Assembly (NCBI GenBank): GCA_014378955.1
Contig: JACMMQ010000125.1
Coordinates: 1 to 5,902, forward strand
Direction of reading: 5' to 3'
Length of the DNA stretch: 5,902 bases
DNA from: Clostridia bacterium
GTDB lineage: Bacteria > Bacillota > Clostridia > SK-Y3 > JACMMQ01
Shown: positions 1 to 4,972 of the stretch, one piece after another
How positions within the stretch are numbered: position 1 is the stretch's first letter
How the letters are laid out: each line of letters starts with the position of its first letter
Notes under the pieces: model-generated
Told to the model about the DNA's origin: nothing
The model's database searches: none
What the model saw: the letters and a program-made list of their open reading frames with translations, nothing else
Translations under genes and position numbers: made by a program

Positions 1-575
1 ACAAATTTCAGTGGTTTATCCTTGTACGGAATGACCTCTTTTCTAAATGCCAGACGAAAGCCGTCCACCGAAATAATTTTAATAAAGCCATCCCCTATTT
101 CAAAGCAACTGCCTGTTAAAATTAAGCGGTTTTCATTGGTACTGGTTGCAAATAGTGTTTGTTTAATCATAGTCTTGAGTGACATTTGTGAAAGCTGTAT
201 GCCCTGCTGCTTTAACACTTCTGGTAATTCTGGAAATTCATCTACATGCATGCCCATGATTTTGAATTCTGATAGGCCAGAGGTGATGATGGTATTTAAA
301 TCATTGTTCACAAAAATGGTGACATGTTGCTCCGGTAAGCTGCGTACGATTTCACTAAAAATTTTATGGTCCAGTACAATGGCACCCATTTGAACGACAT
401 CTGCATCAATTTGGCAAGCAATGGCAATGTCCATATCATTCGCAGTAAGCTTTAGGTTTTCTGTCGCTTCAAGCAAAATGCCACCCAAAATCGGAGAGGT
501 AGAACGTGTAGAGACCGCTTTTTGCACAATGTTAATGGCTTCACGTAGGACAGCTGTTTCACAAACGAGTTTCAT
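1..575 (-). CDS. dnaN: DNA polymerase III sliding clamp (beta subunit), 5' part only
   Basis: This is the beta clamp, which forms a ring around DNA and tethers the replicative polymerase. The first 191 codons lie in the window; the family is usually about 365-380 residues, so roughly half is missing beyond the left edge. The protein begins MKLVCETAVLREAINIVQKA and contains STRSTSPILGGILLEA, typical of clamp domain 1. Near the edge it has SVDGFRLAFR, matching the conserved TDGHRLA-type segment of domain 2, with SV and F replacing commoner residues. The ATG at 575-573 follows a strong GGAGG at 587-583. It lies downstream of dnaA on the same strand, the usual dnaA-dnaN order, but 516 bp separate them and hold origin sequence and a repeat. 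I found no convincing sigma-A promoter directly upstream, so it may be read from the dnaA promoter. Identity is secure. Confidence 0.95.
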   Translation of the reverse strand, partial: MKLVCETAVLREAINIVQKAVSTRSTSPILGGILLEATENLKLTANDMDIAIACQIDADVVQMGAIVLDHKIFSEIVRSLPEQHVTIFVNNDLNTIITSGLSEFKIMGMHVDEFPELPEVLKQQGIQLSQMSLKTMIKQTLFATSTNENRLILTGSCFEIGDGFIKIISVDGFRLAFRKEVIPYKDKPLKF

Positions 576-599
576 AGATTTTCCTCCATCTCGATTTAA

Positions 600-815
600 C
601 TATCCACAGTTTTTAATATAGATAGAAAAGTATAATAAATGATAGTAGTAATAGTAGGGGGTGTGTACAATGTGGAAAAGCCCCAAAAAGGTTGTGCGAG
701 TAGCAATTACAGGTTTTTTATTTGTGCACAGTTTGTATTACTTTTCCATAGGGTGTGTGGATGGTTTTTTTATACACACCGCTTTTACAGGTTATACACG
801 GTAAATTGTGGATAG
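600..815. other. oriC, dnaN-proximal DnaA-box cluster
   Basis: This non-coding stretch between dnaA and dnaN carries several 9-mers close to the DnaA box TTATCCACA (reverse TGTGGATAA). Those with one mismatch are CTATCCACA at 600-608, TGTGGAAAA at 671-679, TTATACACA at 770-778 and TGTGGATAG at 807-815. Weaker two-mismatch sites are at 662-670, 756-764 and 792-800. Bases 609-642 are strongly AT-rich and form the likely unwinding region. In Bacillus subtilis the same gap is the half of the bipartite origin where strands first open. The boxes and layout are seen directly; the function is inferred from that precedent. Confidence 0.85.
643..679. other. Basal origin unwinding element: DnaA-trios, GC clamp, tandem DnaA boxes
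   Basis: On the plus strand, positions 643-657 read TAG TAG TAA TAG TAG, followed by GGGG (658-661) and two abutting DnaA-box-like 9-mers, TGTGTACAA (662-670) and TGTGGAAAA (671-679). Read 3' to 5' away from the boxes, this gives GAT GAT AAT GAT GAT, the DnaA-trio motif known from B. subtilis to guide DnaA from double-stranded boxes onto single-stranded DNA. The order of boxes, GC clamp, trios and AT-rich DNA, pointing toward dnaN, is the one described there. The match is visible; activity is inferred. Confidence 0.85.
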
Positions 816-867
816 TTTTATATGCAATATTAAGCGTAAAAATTAATTATAAAATTTTGTATTAACG

Positions 868-1087
868 AAAACCTTTCTTTCTTTTTCTATCGTAAAAAGA
901 AAGAAACAAAGAAAAATACTCTTTGAGTGTTTAGATTTCGTTTTCTGCGGAAAAAGCCAATGGACTCCGTCCCTTGACCCTGCAATTTTTTGAAAAAAAT
1001 TGATTAAAACTTTAATTATAAAAACCCCCATTAAAGTTTTTGTCCCCTTTTTTCAAAAAGGGGCGGGTGTGGGCAGCGCCCACCGTA
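868..1087 (+). repeat. Hairpin-chain dispersed repeat, copy 1
   Basis: This is a non-coding repeat of about 220 bp made of consecutive inverted repeats. Stem A pairs 874-886 with 894-906 (13 bp). A mini-stem ACTC/GAGT lies at 919-929. Stem F pairs 939-945 with 950-956 (one mismatch). Stem B pairs 958-965 with 969-976 (one mismatch). Stem C is 983-1002. Stem D pairs AAAACTTTAAT at 1006-1016 with 1030-1040. Stem E is 1044-1063 (CCCC/GGGG). Stem G is GTGGGCAGCGCCCAC at 1069-1083. The same chain recurs at 3451-3677 and, inverted, from 5704. The left boundary is approximate; weak similarity to copy 2 may extend to about 850. The right end nearly touches the dnaA stop codon. No transposase is visible, so it could be a non-autonomous mobile element or a structured regulatory element. 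Confidence 0.9.
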
Positions 1088-1091
1088 CCCC

Positions 1092-2423
1092 CTAATTCCC
1101 CTGTATATTTTTCGTAATATCTTCAATCATGTTTTTAAAATAAACGTCATTGCGTATGTCTTCCTCTATCCTGGACGTGCCGTGCATGACGGTGGTGTGG
1201 TCACGGTTGCCTAGTAGCTCGCCGATTTTGGGCAATGATACGGTGGTCAGCTCTCGCATCAAATACATCGAAATTTGACGTGGATAGGATATGGCTTTGT
1301 TACGCTTGGCAGATTTTAAGTCCTCGATGGTCAAGCTAAAATGATTGGCAACCATTTGTAAGATATATTGTGGGGTAATATTTTTCTTTTCTTGCCCTTT
1401 TAAATAGTCCTTGAGCGCTTCGTCCACCAAATCTAGCGTAATTTGCTGCTTAATCACGGCACTAAACGCAATAATTTGGTTCAATGCACCTTCAAGCTCT
1501 CGAATATTGGATTTTACCTTGCTTGCAATGTTTGTAAAAATTTCATCTGGAATGTCTAAATTTTTACTTTGCGCCTTTTTCTTTAAAATAGCAATTCTTG
1601 TTTCTAAATCAGGTGTCTGAATATCGCCAATCAAGCCCCATTCAAAACGAGAACGCAAACGCTCCTCTAGGGTGTTAATTTCCTTTGGGGAGCGGTCACT
1701 GGTTAAAATAATTTGCTTATTTGCACCGTGCAAGGTGTTAAAGGTGTGGAAAAATTCCTCTTGCGTGCTTTCTTTGCCAGCGATAAATTGTATGTCATCC
1801 ACCAACAAAACATCAACGTTTCTATATTTGTTGCGAAATTCTTGGTTTTTATCGTCCTTAATGGAATTGATTAGCTCGTTGGTAAACGATTCAGAGGAAA
1901 CGTAAACCACTTTGCTTTCTGGATTTTGCTCTAATATATGATGCCCGATCGCATGCATCAGGTGTGTTTTGCCCAGTCCTGCGACACCGTGTAGAAAAAG
2001 CGGATTGTATGCTCGTGCAGGCGCTTCTGCAACGGCTAGTGCTGCGGCATGTGCAAAACGGTTACTATTGCCGACAACAAATGTATCAAAAGTATATTTC
2101 GGATTTAGATCCGTTTGATTTTTATATGACGGTTGTGTACGTGTGTGATTGGGATGGTTGGTGTCAAGCTCGCTTTCAAGCATCAGCTTAATATCTGCGT
2201 TCGGTTGCTCGTATGCGATACGCACTGCATTTAACAATAAATCCTTGTAGCGTGTTTCTAACATATTGCGTGCAACCATCGAGGGCACGACCAATGTTAA
2301 AACATTATTTTTAAAAGCCACTGGCTTGATATCCTTAAACCAAGTATTAAAACTGACCTCTGATACTTCTGGTGAAATAATTGCCAAGGTATCGTTAAAT
2401 TGTGTCGAAACGTTTTGTTGCAT
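1092..2423 (-). CDS. dnaA: Chromosomal replication initiator protein DnaA
   Basis: DnaA is the ATP-dependent initiator that binds DnaA boxes and opens the origin. The protein has 443 residues, a normal length. Domain I is about residues 1-82, followed by a short polar linker (about 83-108) and the AAA+ domain. Visible motifs are Walker A GVAGLGKTH (146-154), Walker B LLVDDIQF (206-213), sensor 1 ILTSDR (239-244), the arginine-finger segment ERLRSRFEWGL (254-264) and sensor 2 NIRELEGALN (306-315). Domain IV carries the DnaA signature GNRDHTTVMH (405-414), where GGRDHTTVMH is commoner. The ATG at 2423-2421 follows TAAGGAGG at 2438-2431 with 7 nt spacing. A promoter lies at 2560-2532 with a DnaA box in its spacer, suggesting autoregulation. 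The gene lies between two DnaA-box clusters, and repeat copy 1 starts just past its stop codon. Confidence 0.98.
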   Translation of the reverse strand: MQQNVSTQFNDTLAIISPEVSEVSFNTWFKDIKPVAFKNNVLTLVVPSMVARNMLETRYKDLLLNAVRIAYEQPNADIKLMLESELDTNHPNHTRTQPSYKNQTDLNPKYTFDTFVVGNSNRFAHAAALAVAEAPARAYNPLFLHGVAGLGKTHLMHAIGHHILEQNPESKVVYVSSESFTNELINSIKDDKNQEFRNKYRNVDVLLVDDIQFIAGKESTQEEFFHTFNTLHGANKQIILTSDRSPKEINTLEERLRSRFEWGLIGDIQTPDLETRIAILKKKAQSKNLDIPDEIFTNIASKVKSNIRELEGALNQIIAFSAVIKQQITLDLVDEALKDYLKGQEKKNITPQYILQMVANHFSLTIEDLKSAKRNKAISYPRQISMYLMRELTTVSLPKIGELLGNRDHTTVMHGTSRIEEDIRNDVYFKNMIEDITKNIQGN

Positions 2424-2467
2424 TACTTTTCCTCCTTACAAATAAGTGGGGGATGCCCATGGTCAGC

Positions 2468-2495
2468 TTGAAACACTCATTTATGCGTGTTTCAA
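2468..2495 (-). promoter_or_regulatory. Hairpin in the dnaA mRNA leader
   Basis: TTGAAACAC (2468-2476) and GTGTTTCAA (2487-2495) are perfect 9-bp inverted arms around a 10-nt loop. The element lies between the predicted dnaA transcription start and its ribosome binding site, so it would form an RNA hairpin in the leader. No T-run follows in the dnaA direction, so it is not an ordinary terminator. It could instead be an operator for a dimeric regulator. The inverted repeat is certain; its role is not known. Confidence 0.6.
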
Positions 2496-2531
2496 TATAA
2501 GTTCTGAAAAATAGCGTGCTGTGGTTCTGAT

Positions 2532-2560
2532 AGTATAACTTGTCCACAGGTAATTGTCAT
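2532..2560 (-). promoter_or_regulatory. dnaA promoter with a DnaA box in the spacer
   Basis: On the minus strand there is a -35 ATGACA (2560-2555), a 17-bp spacer and a -10 TATACT (2537-2532). Each hexamer is one base from the sigma-A consensus. Transcription should start near 2525, giving a leader of about 100 nt. The spacer contains TTGTCCACA (2540-2548 on the plus strand), one mismatch from a DnaA box. DnaA bound there would block the promoter, the classic autorepression arrangement. The motifs are seen; use in vivo is inferred. Confidence 0.75.
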
Positions 2561-2819
2561 ACGAAAAAAACAGTGAAAATGGCGATTAGTTGTCGATTAT
2601 AAGCCTCTTGCTCGTATTTTCATGGTTTTATGGTGCCCTTTATAATCGGTACATTTTTGGTACTTGCACAGCTTGTACAAAATTGAAACAACAATATATG
2701 AAGGTTTTTATAAAAATATACGTAAAAGTTTTCAACAGTGTGTAAGTTTTTATCCACAAATTGTGTATAAAAACCGAAGAAACAGCCTATTTCTGTGGAT
2801 AGCCAGGAAGTTATCAACA
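2540..2819. other. oriC, dnaA-upstream DnaA-box cluster
   Basis: Five 9-mers with at most one mismatch to the DnaA box lie upstream of dnaA: TTGTCCACA 2540-2548, a perfect TTATCCACA 2750-2758, TGTGTATAA 2762-2770, TGTGGATAG 2794-2802 and TTATCAACA 2811-2819. The last four lie within 70 bp. The pair at 2750/2762 forms a near-perfect 29-bp inverted repeat (2746-2774). Together with the boxes between dnaA and dnaN this makes a bipartite origin as in B. subtilis, with dnaA in the middle. Between 2561 and 2745 I see only AT-rich DNA without a credible gene. Confidence 0.85.
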
Positions 2820-2864
2820 GTTTCAGGCTAAAAGAAGATTTGACGTGATTGTTTGGTCTTTATA

Positions 2865-2891
2865 TTGATATTAGCTCGATGGGTGTATAAT
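2865..2891 (+). promoter_or_regulatory. Possible additional promoter upstream of rpmH
   Basis: TTGATA (2865-2870) and a perfect TATAAT (2886-2891) are separated by only 15 bp, shorter than the optimal 17. It faces rpmH and lies at the edge of the DnaA-box cluster. It could be a secondary rpmH promoter or a chance match in AT-rich DNA. From here to 3045 no other element or gene is convincing. Confidence 0.3.
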
Positions 2892-3045
2892 GGTAAAAAT
2901 ATTGGTAAAAACTACCTGTCTATACACCGTCAAAGCACAATACACACACGTAAACAATAATATACCAAATTTCATGCCAATATTCAACATAAAAGTGGAA
3001 AAAAACATTTACGAAAAAAAAATGCATATCATGTGGGATTTATTA

Positions 3046-3075
3046 TTGACAAAGCCCTATGTTTTCCTATATAAT
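3046..3075 (+). promoter_or_regulatory. rpmH promoter
   Basis: A perfect TTGACA (3046-3051) and a perfect TATAAT (3070-3075) are separated by 18 bp, giving a very strong sigma-A type promoter. Transcription should start near 3082, leaving a leader of about 128 nt before rpmH. A 6-bp hairpin (3171-3176 with 3181-3186) sits just before the ribosome binding site. A strong promoter suits a ribosomal protein gene. Confidence 0.88.
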
Positions 3076-3209
3076 TTGAATGATGCCTATAAAACGATTG
3101 GACAAACCTATTATCAGCCTTCATTTTTTAAAGGAAAATAGATAATATGCTATATATTGGGGCATTGATCGCTTGTTTTTACAAGCAGCTTGAAGGAGGT
3201 GTAATTGAA

Positions 3210-3344
3210 ATGATAAGAACTTATCAACCGAAGGTAAGACAAAGAAAGAAAGAGCATGGTTTCAGAAAGAGAATGAAAACTACGAGTGGTCAAAAGATCT
3301 TGGCACGTAGAAGACTTAGAGGTAGAAAGAAATTATCTGCATAA
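3210..3344 (+). CDS. rpmH: 50S ribosomal protein L34
   Basis: L34 is a small, very basic protein of the large ribosomal subunit. The product has 44 residues, the usual length. It begins [20 protein letters not shown] and ends [12 protein letters not shown], matching the family's TxQPxxRxRxxxHGFRxRM and ARRRxxGRxxLSA pattern. The start is the ATG at 3210, set by AAGGAGGT at 3193-3200 with 9 nt spacing and by the conserved N-terminus; an in-frame upstream ATG at 3147 would add 21 unrelated residues and is rejected. It has a strong promoter at 3046-3075 and is followed by a terminator-like hairpin, so unlike in many relatives it seems largely uncoupled from rnpA. Confidence 0.97.
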   Translation: MIRTYQPKVRQRKKEHGFRKRMKTTSGQKILARRRLRGRKKLSA

Positions 3345-3365
3345 ATGCTAAGGAACGCAAGAAGT

Positions 3366-3418
3366 GCGCAACTTTCGCAAGGATCGTTATGCGAGAGTTG
3401 CGTTCGTATTATTTTTTT
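3366..3418 (+). terminator. Probable intrinsic terminator after rpmH
   Basis: Arms 3366-3379 and 3390-3403 form a 14-bp stem, including two G-T wobbles, around a 10-nt loop. A run of seven T (3412-3418) lies 8 nt beyond the stem base. The offset makes termination possibly incomplete, so it could act as an attenuator that lets some transcription reach rnpA. Confidence 0.7.
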
Positions 3419-3450
3419 AAGATTAAGAAATAACAACTTTTCGTACTGAT

Positions 3451-3677
3451 AAAACCTTACTTTCTTTTTCTATCGTAAAAAGAAAGTAACAAAGAAAAAT
3501 ACTCTTTGAGTGTTTAGATTTCGTTTTCTGCGGAAAACGCCAAGGGTTCCACCCCTTGACCCCGCAATTTTTTAAAAAAATTGATTAAAACTTTGTTTAA
3601 AACCTTTAAAATACTCCATTAAAGTTTTTTGTCCACTTTTTTTTAAAAAAGTGGTGGGCGTGGGCAAAGCCCCCCGT
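3451..3677 (+). repeat. Hairpin-chain dispersed repeat, copy 2
   Basis: This is the second copy of the repeat at 868-1087, in the same orientation. The first 85 or so bases differ from copy 1 at only two positions, which pair with each other. Stem A pairs 3457-3469 with 3477-3489. Stem F pairs 3522-3528 with 3533-3539 (perfect, 4-nt loop). Stem B pairs 3541-3546 with 3553-3558. Stem D pairs AAAACTTT at 3587-3594 with AAAGTTTT at 3621-3628. Stem E is 3633-3654 (CCAC/GTGG). Stem G is GGGC/GCCC within 3662-3672. The copy fills the gap between the rpmH terminator and rnpA and ends about 15 nt before the rnpA start codon, so it must form part of, or adjoin, the rnpA leader. No clear promoter was found in it. 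Confidence 0.9.
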
Positions 3678-3692
3678 TTAAAGGCAAACGAG

Positions 3693-4043
3693 ATGCAAAA
3701 AATTAAAACCCATAATGGAAATATGACTTTTAGTTTGATTTATGGGAAGGGTCGTTCATTTGTCGGCTCGTATGTTGTGCTCTACCGTTACCCCAACCAA
3801 ACAGATCAAAACCGTGTGGGTATTACCGCCACGAAGAAAATTGGCAAGGCTGTCGTGCGTAACCGTGTGCGTCGCTTGATTAAAGAAAATTATCGTGCGC
3901 TAGCACCACGCTTAAAAAAGGGATACGATTTTGTTTTTGTGGCAAGAATGAGAACAGTTGGCGCACGTTACCAAGATATTGGTGGCAATATGAAGGCTTT
4001 ACTTTTGAAGGCGAACATGTTCTCACAAGAGAATAAGGAATAG
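3693..4043 (+). CDS. rnpA: Ribonuclease P protein component
   Basis: RnpA is the protein cofactor of RNase P, which with the RNA subunit removes 5' leaders from precursor tRNAs. From the ATG at 3693 the protein has 116 residues, the normal length. Visible family features are [17 protein letters not shown] (residues 17-33), [11 protein letters not shown] (41-51) and the RNA-binding signature [13 protein letters not shown] (53-65). The start is chosen because residues 1-25 align with normal RnpA N-termini; the in-frame GTG at 3651 lies inside the repeat and would add 14 repeat-derived residues. The only ribosome binding site candidate is a weak AAAGG at 3680-3684. The gene is normally close behind rpmH; here a terminator and a repeat intervene. 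The yidD start follows 8 nt after its stop. Confidence 0.95.
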   Translation: MQKIKTHNGNMTFSLIYGKGRSFVGSYVVLYRYPNQTDQNRVGITATKKIGKAVVRNRVRRLIKENYRALAPRLKKGYDFVFVARMRTVGARYQDIGGNMKALLLKANMFSQENKE

Positions 4044-4051
4044 GTGAAGGC

Positions 4052-4261
4052 GTGAAAAAGGTTTTTTTGGCGCTGCTCTTTTTTTATCAAAAATTTATAT
4101 CACCCCTCAAAAAACCGAGTTGTCGTTTTTACCCCACATGCTCTGAATATGCAAAGCTTGCAATCATCAAGTATGGGGTAATCAAGGGGTCATTTTTAGC
4201 AATTGGTCGCATATTAAGGTGTCATCCATTTTCAAACGGTGGGATAGACCCTGTCAAATAA
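4052..4261 (+). CDS. yidD: Membrane protein insertion efficiency factor YidD
   Basis: YidD is a small membrane-associated protein thought to help insert membrane proteins alongside YidC. The 69-residue product has the family signature: [11 protein letters not shown] (23-33), YG (41-42), GRILRCHPF (52-60) and GGIDPV (63-68), with conserved cysteines at 24, 30 and 57. An amphipathic or hydrophobic N-terminus (about residues 4-18) would contact the membrane. It starts with GTG at 4052, 8 nt after rnpA, behind a modest AAGGA (4035-4039) or closely spaced AGGTGA, so translation is probably coupled to rnpA. The yidC ribosome binding site overlaps its stop codon. Confidence 0.95.
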   Translation: MKKVFLALLFFYQKFISPLKKPSCRFYPTCSEYAKLAIIKYGVIKGSFLAIGRILRCHPFSNGGIDPVK

Positions 4262-4273
4262 GGAGAGGTTTAC

Positions 4274-4972
4274 GTGTGGATTTGGGATTCGTTGGTAATT
4301 AATCCGTTAAGCTTAATTTTGAATACAGCAAACAATTGGACGCATGATTATGGTGCAACCATTGTGGTGTTTACATTGATAGTCAGAGGTATTTTGTTTC
4401 CGCTGGCGATAAAACAGCAAAAATCGATGAAGGAAATGCAAAAGATACAGCCTTTATTAGCAGCAATCCAAGCGAAATATAAGAATGACAAGGAAAAGCT
4501 CAGTCAAGAAACCATGAAGCTTTACCAAGAGCATAAGGTTAACCCAGCAGGTGGCTGCTTGCCGATGCTTGTACAGCTTCCAATATTGATCGGCTTGTAT
4601 CAGGTTATTTTAAAGTACCCTGATATTATGAATTTTCCTTTGTTTGGTACGACCTTTATGAATTTAAAGGAAATTCCTAATTTTAATCAGCCCTCTATCC
4701 TTTGGTTGTTGCCGATTTTGGCAGGGGCGACCACTTATATCTCAAGTAAGATGATGACCGCTGCAAATGCCACCTCTAATCAAAACGAGCAAGCCGCTCA
4801 AATGACCAAGAGTATGAACAACATTTTTCCGATTATGACGGCGTTTATTAGCTTTTCCGTGCCTGCTGGGTTAGGCTTTTATTGGGTAGTAAGTAATTTG
4901 TTGATGATTTTACAACAGTACTTGTTAAATAAATTCTTCCACTTTAATCCGAAGGAGGGCTTGATAAAATGA
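4274..4972 (+). CDS. yidC: Membrane protein insertase YidC/SpoIIIJ/Oxa1 family
   Basis: YidC inserts and folds proteins in the cytoplasmic membrane, alone or with the Sec translocon. The product has 232 residues, the short Gram-positive form. It has no lipoprotein signal cysteine, unlike B. subtilis SpoIIIJ. Membrane segments are near 28-46, 95-113, 141-157, 183-203 and 204-220. The first contains Arg38 in TLIVRGILFPL, matching the positively charged groove residue needed in SpoIIIJ-type insertases. The charged hairpin loop (47-90) is followed by NPAGGCLPMLVQLPILIGLY (90-109), the most conserved part of the family. The C-terminal tail is short. GTG at 4274 follows AAGGAG (4260-4265), which overlaps the yidD stop. 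The last 4 nt overlap the jag start, giving tight operon coupling. Confidence 0.96.
   Translation: MWIWDSLVINPLSLILNTANNWTHDYGATIVVFTLIVRGILFPLAIKQQKSMKEMQKIQPLLAAIQAKYKNDKEKLSQETMKLYQEHKVNPAGGCLPMLVQLPILIGLYQVILKYPDIMNFPLFGTTFMNLKEIPNFNQPSILWLLPILAGATTYISSKMMTAANATSNQNEQAAQMTKSMNNIFPIMTAFISFSVPAGLGFYWVVSNLLMILQQYLLNKFFHFNPKEGLIK

Noticed and set aside
843..1031. Minus-strand open frame of 62 codons within repeat copy 1; part of it stays open in the matching frame of copy 2
   Set aside because: It has no ribosome binding site, consists of hairpin arms, and stays similar in copy 2 only because that stretch is nearly identical. Paired substitutions point to structure, not coding.
868..1087. 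CRISPR array
   Set aside because: The repeats are 220-bp units scattered in different intergenic gaps, not short direct repeats with regular spacers, and no cas genes are present.
1964..2191. Plus-strand open frame of 75 codons opposite dnaA (similar ones at 1411-1620 and 1672-1905)
   Set aside because: They are antisense shadows of a well-conserved dnaA frame, without ribosome binding sites or family features.
2403..2409. TGTCGAA, a match to the core Spo0A box, inside the start of dnaA
   Set aside because: A 7-mer is expected by chance at about this frequency in both strands of the window, it is in coding sequence, and the only other near-match (around 2590) is imperfect.
2620..2817. Minus-strand open frame of 65 codons upstream of dnaA
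   Set aside because: It lies across the DnaA-box cluster, has no ribosome binding site and no recognisable domain.
2890..3141. Plus-strand open frame of 83 codons before rpmH
   Set aside because: It spans the near-perfect rpmH promoter at 3046-3075, lacks a ribosome binding site and has low-complexity, AT-driven composition.
3651..3692. Upstream GTG start extending rnpA by 14 codons
   Set aside because: Those codons lie in the repeat's last hairpins; RnpA family alignment supports the ATG at 3693 and a 116-residue protein.
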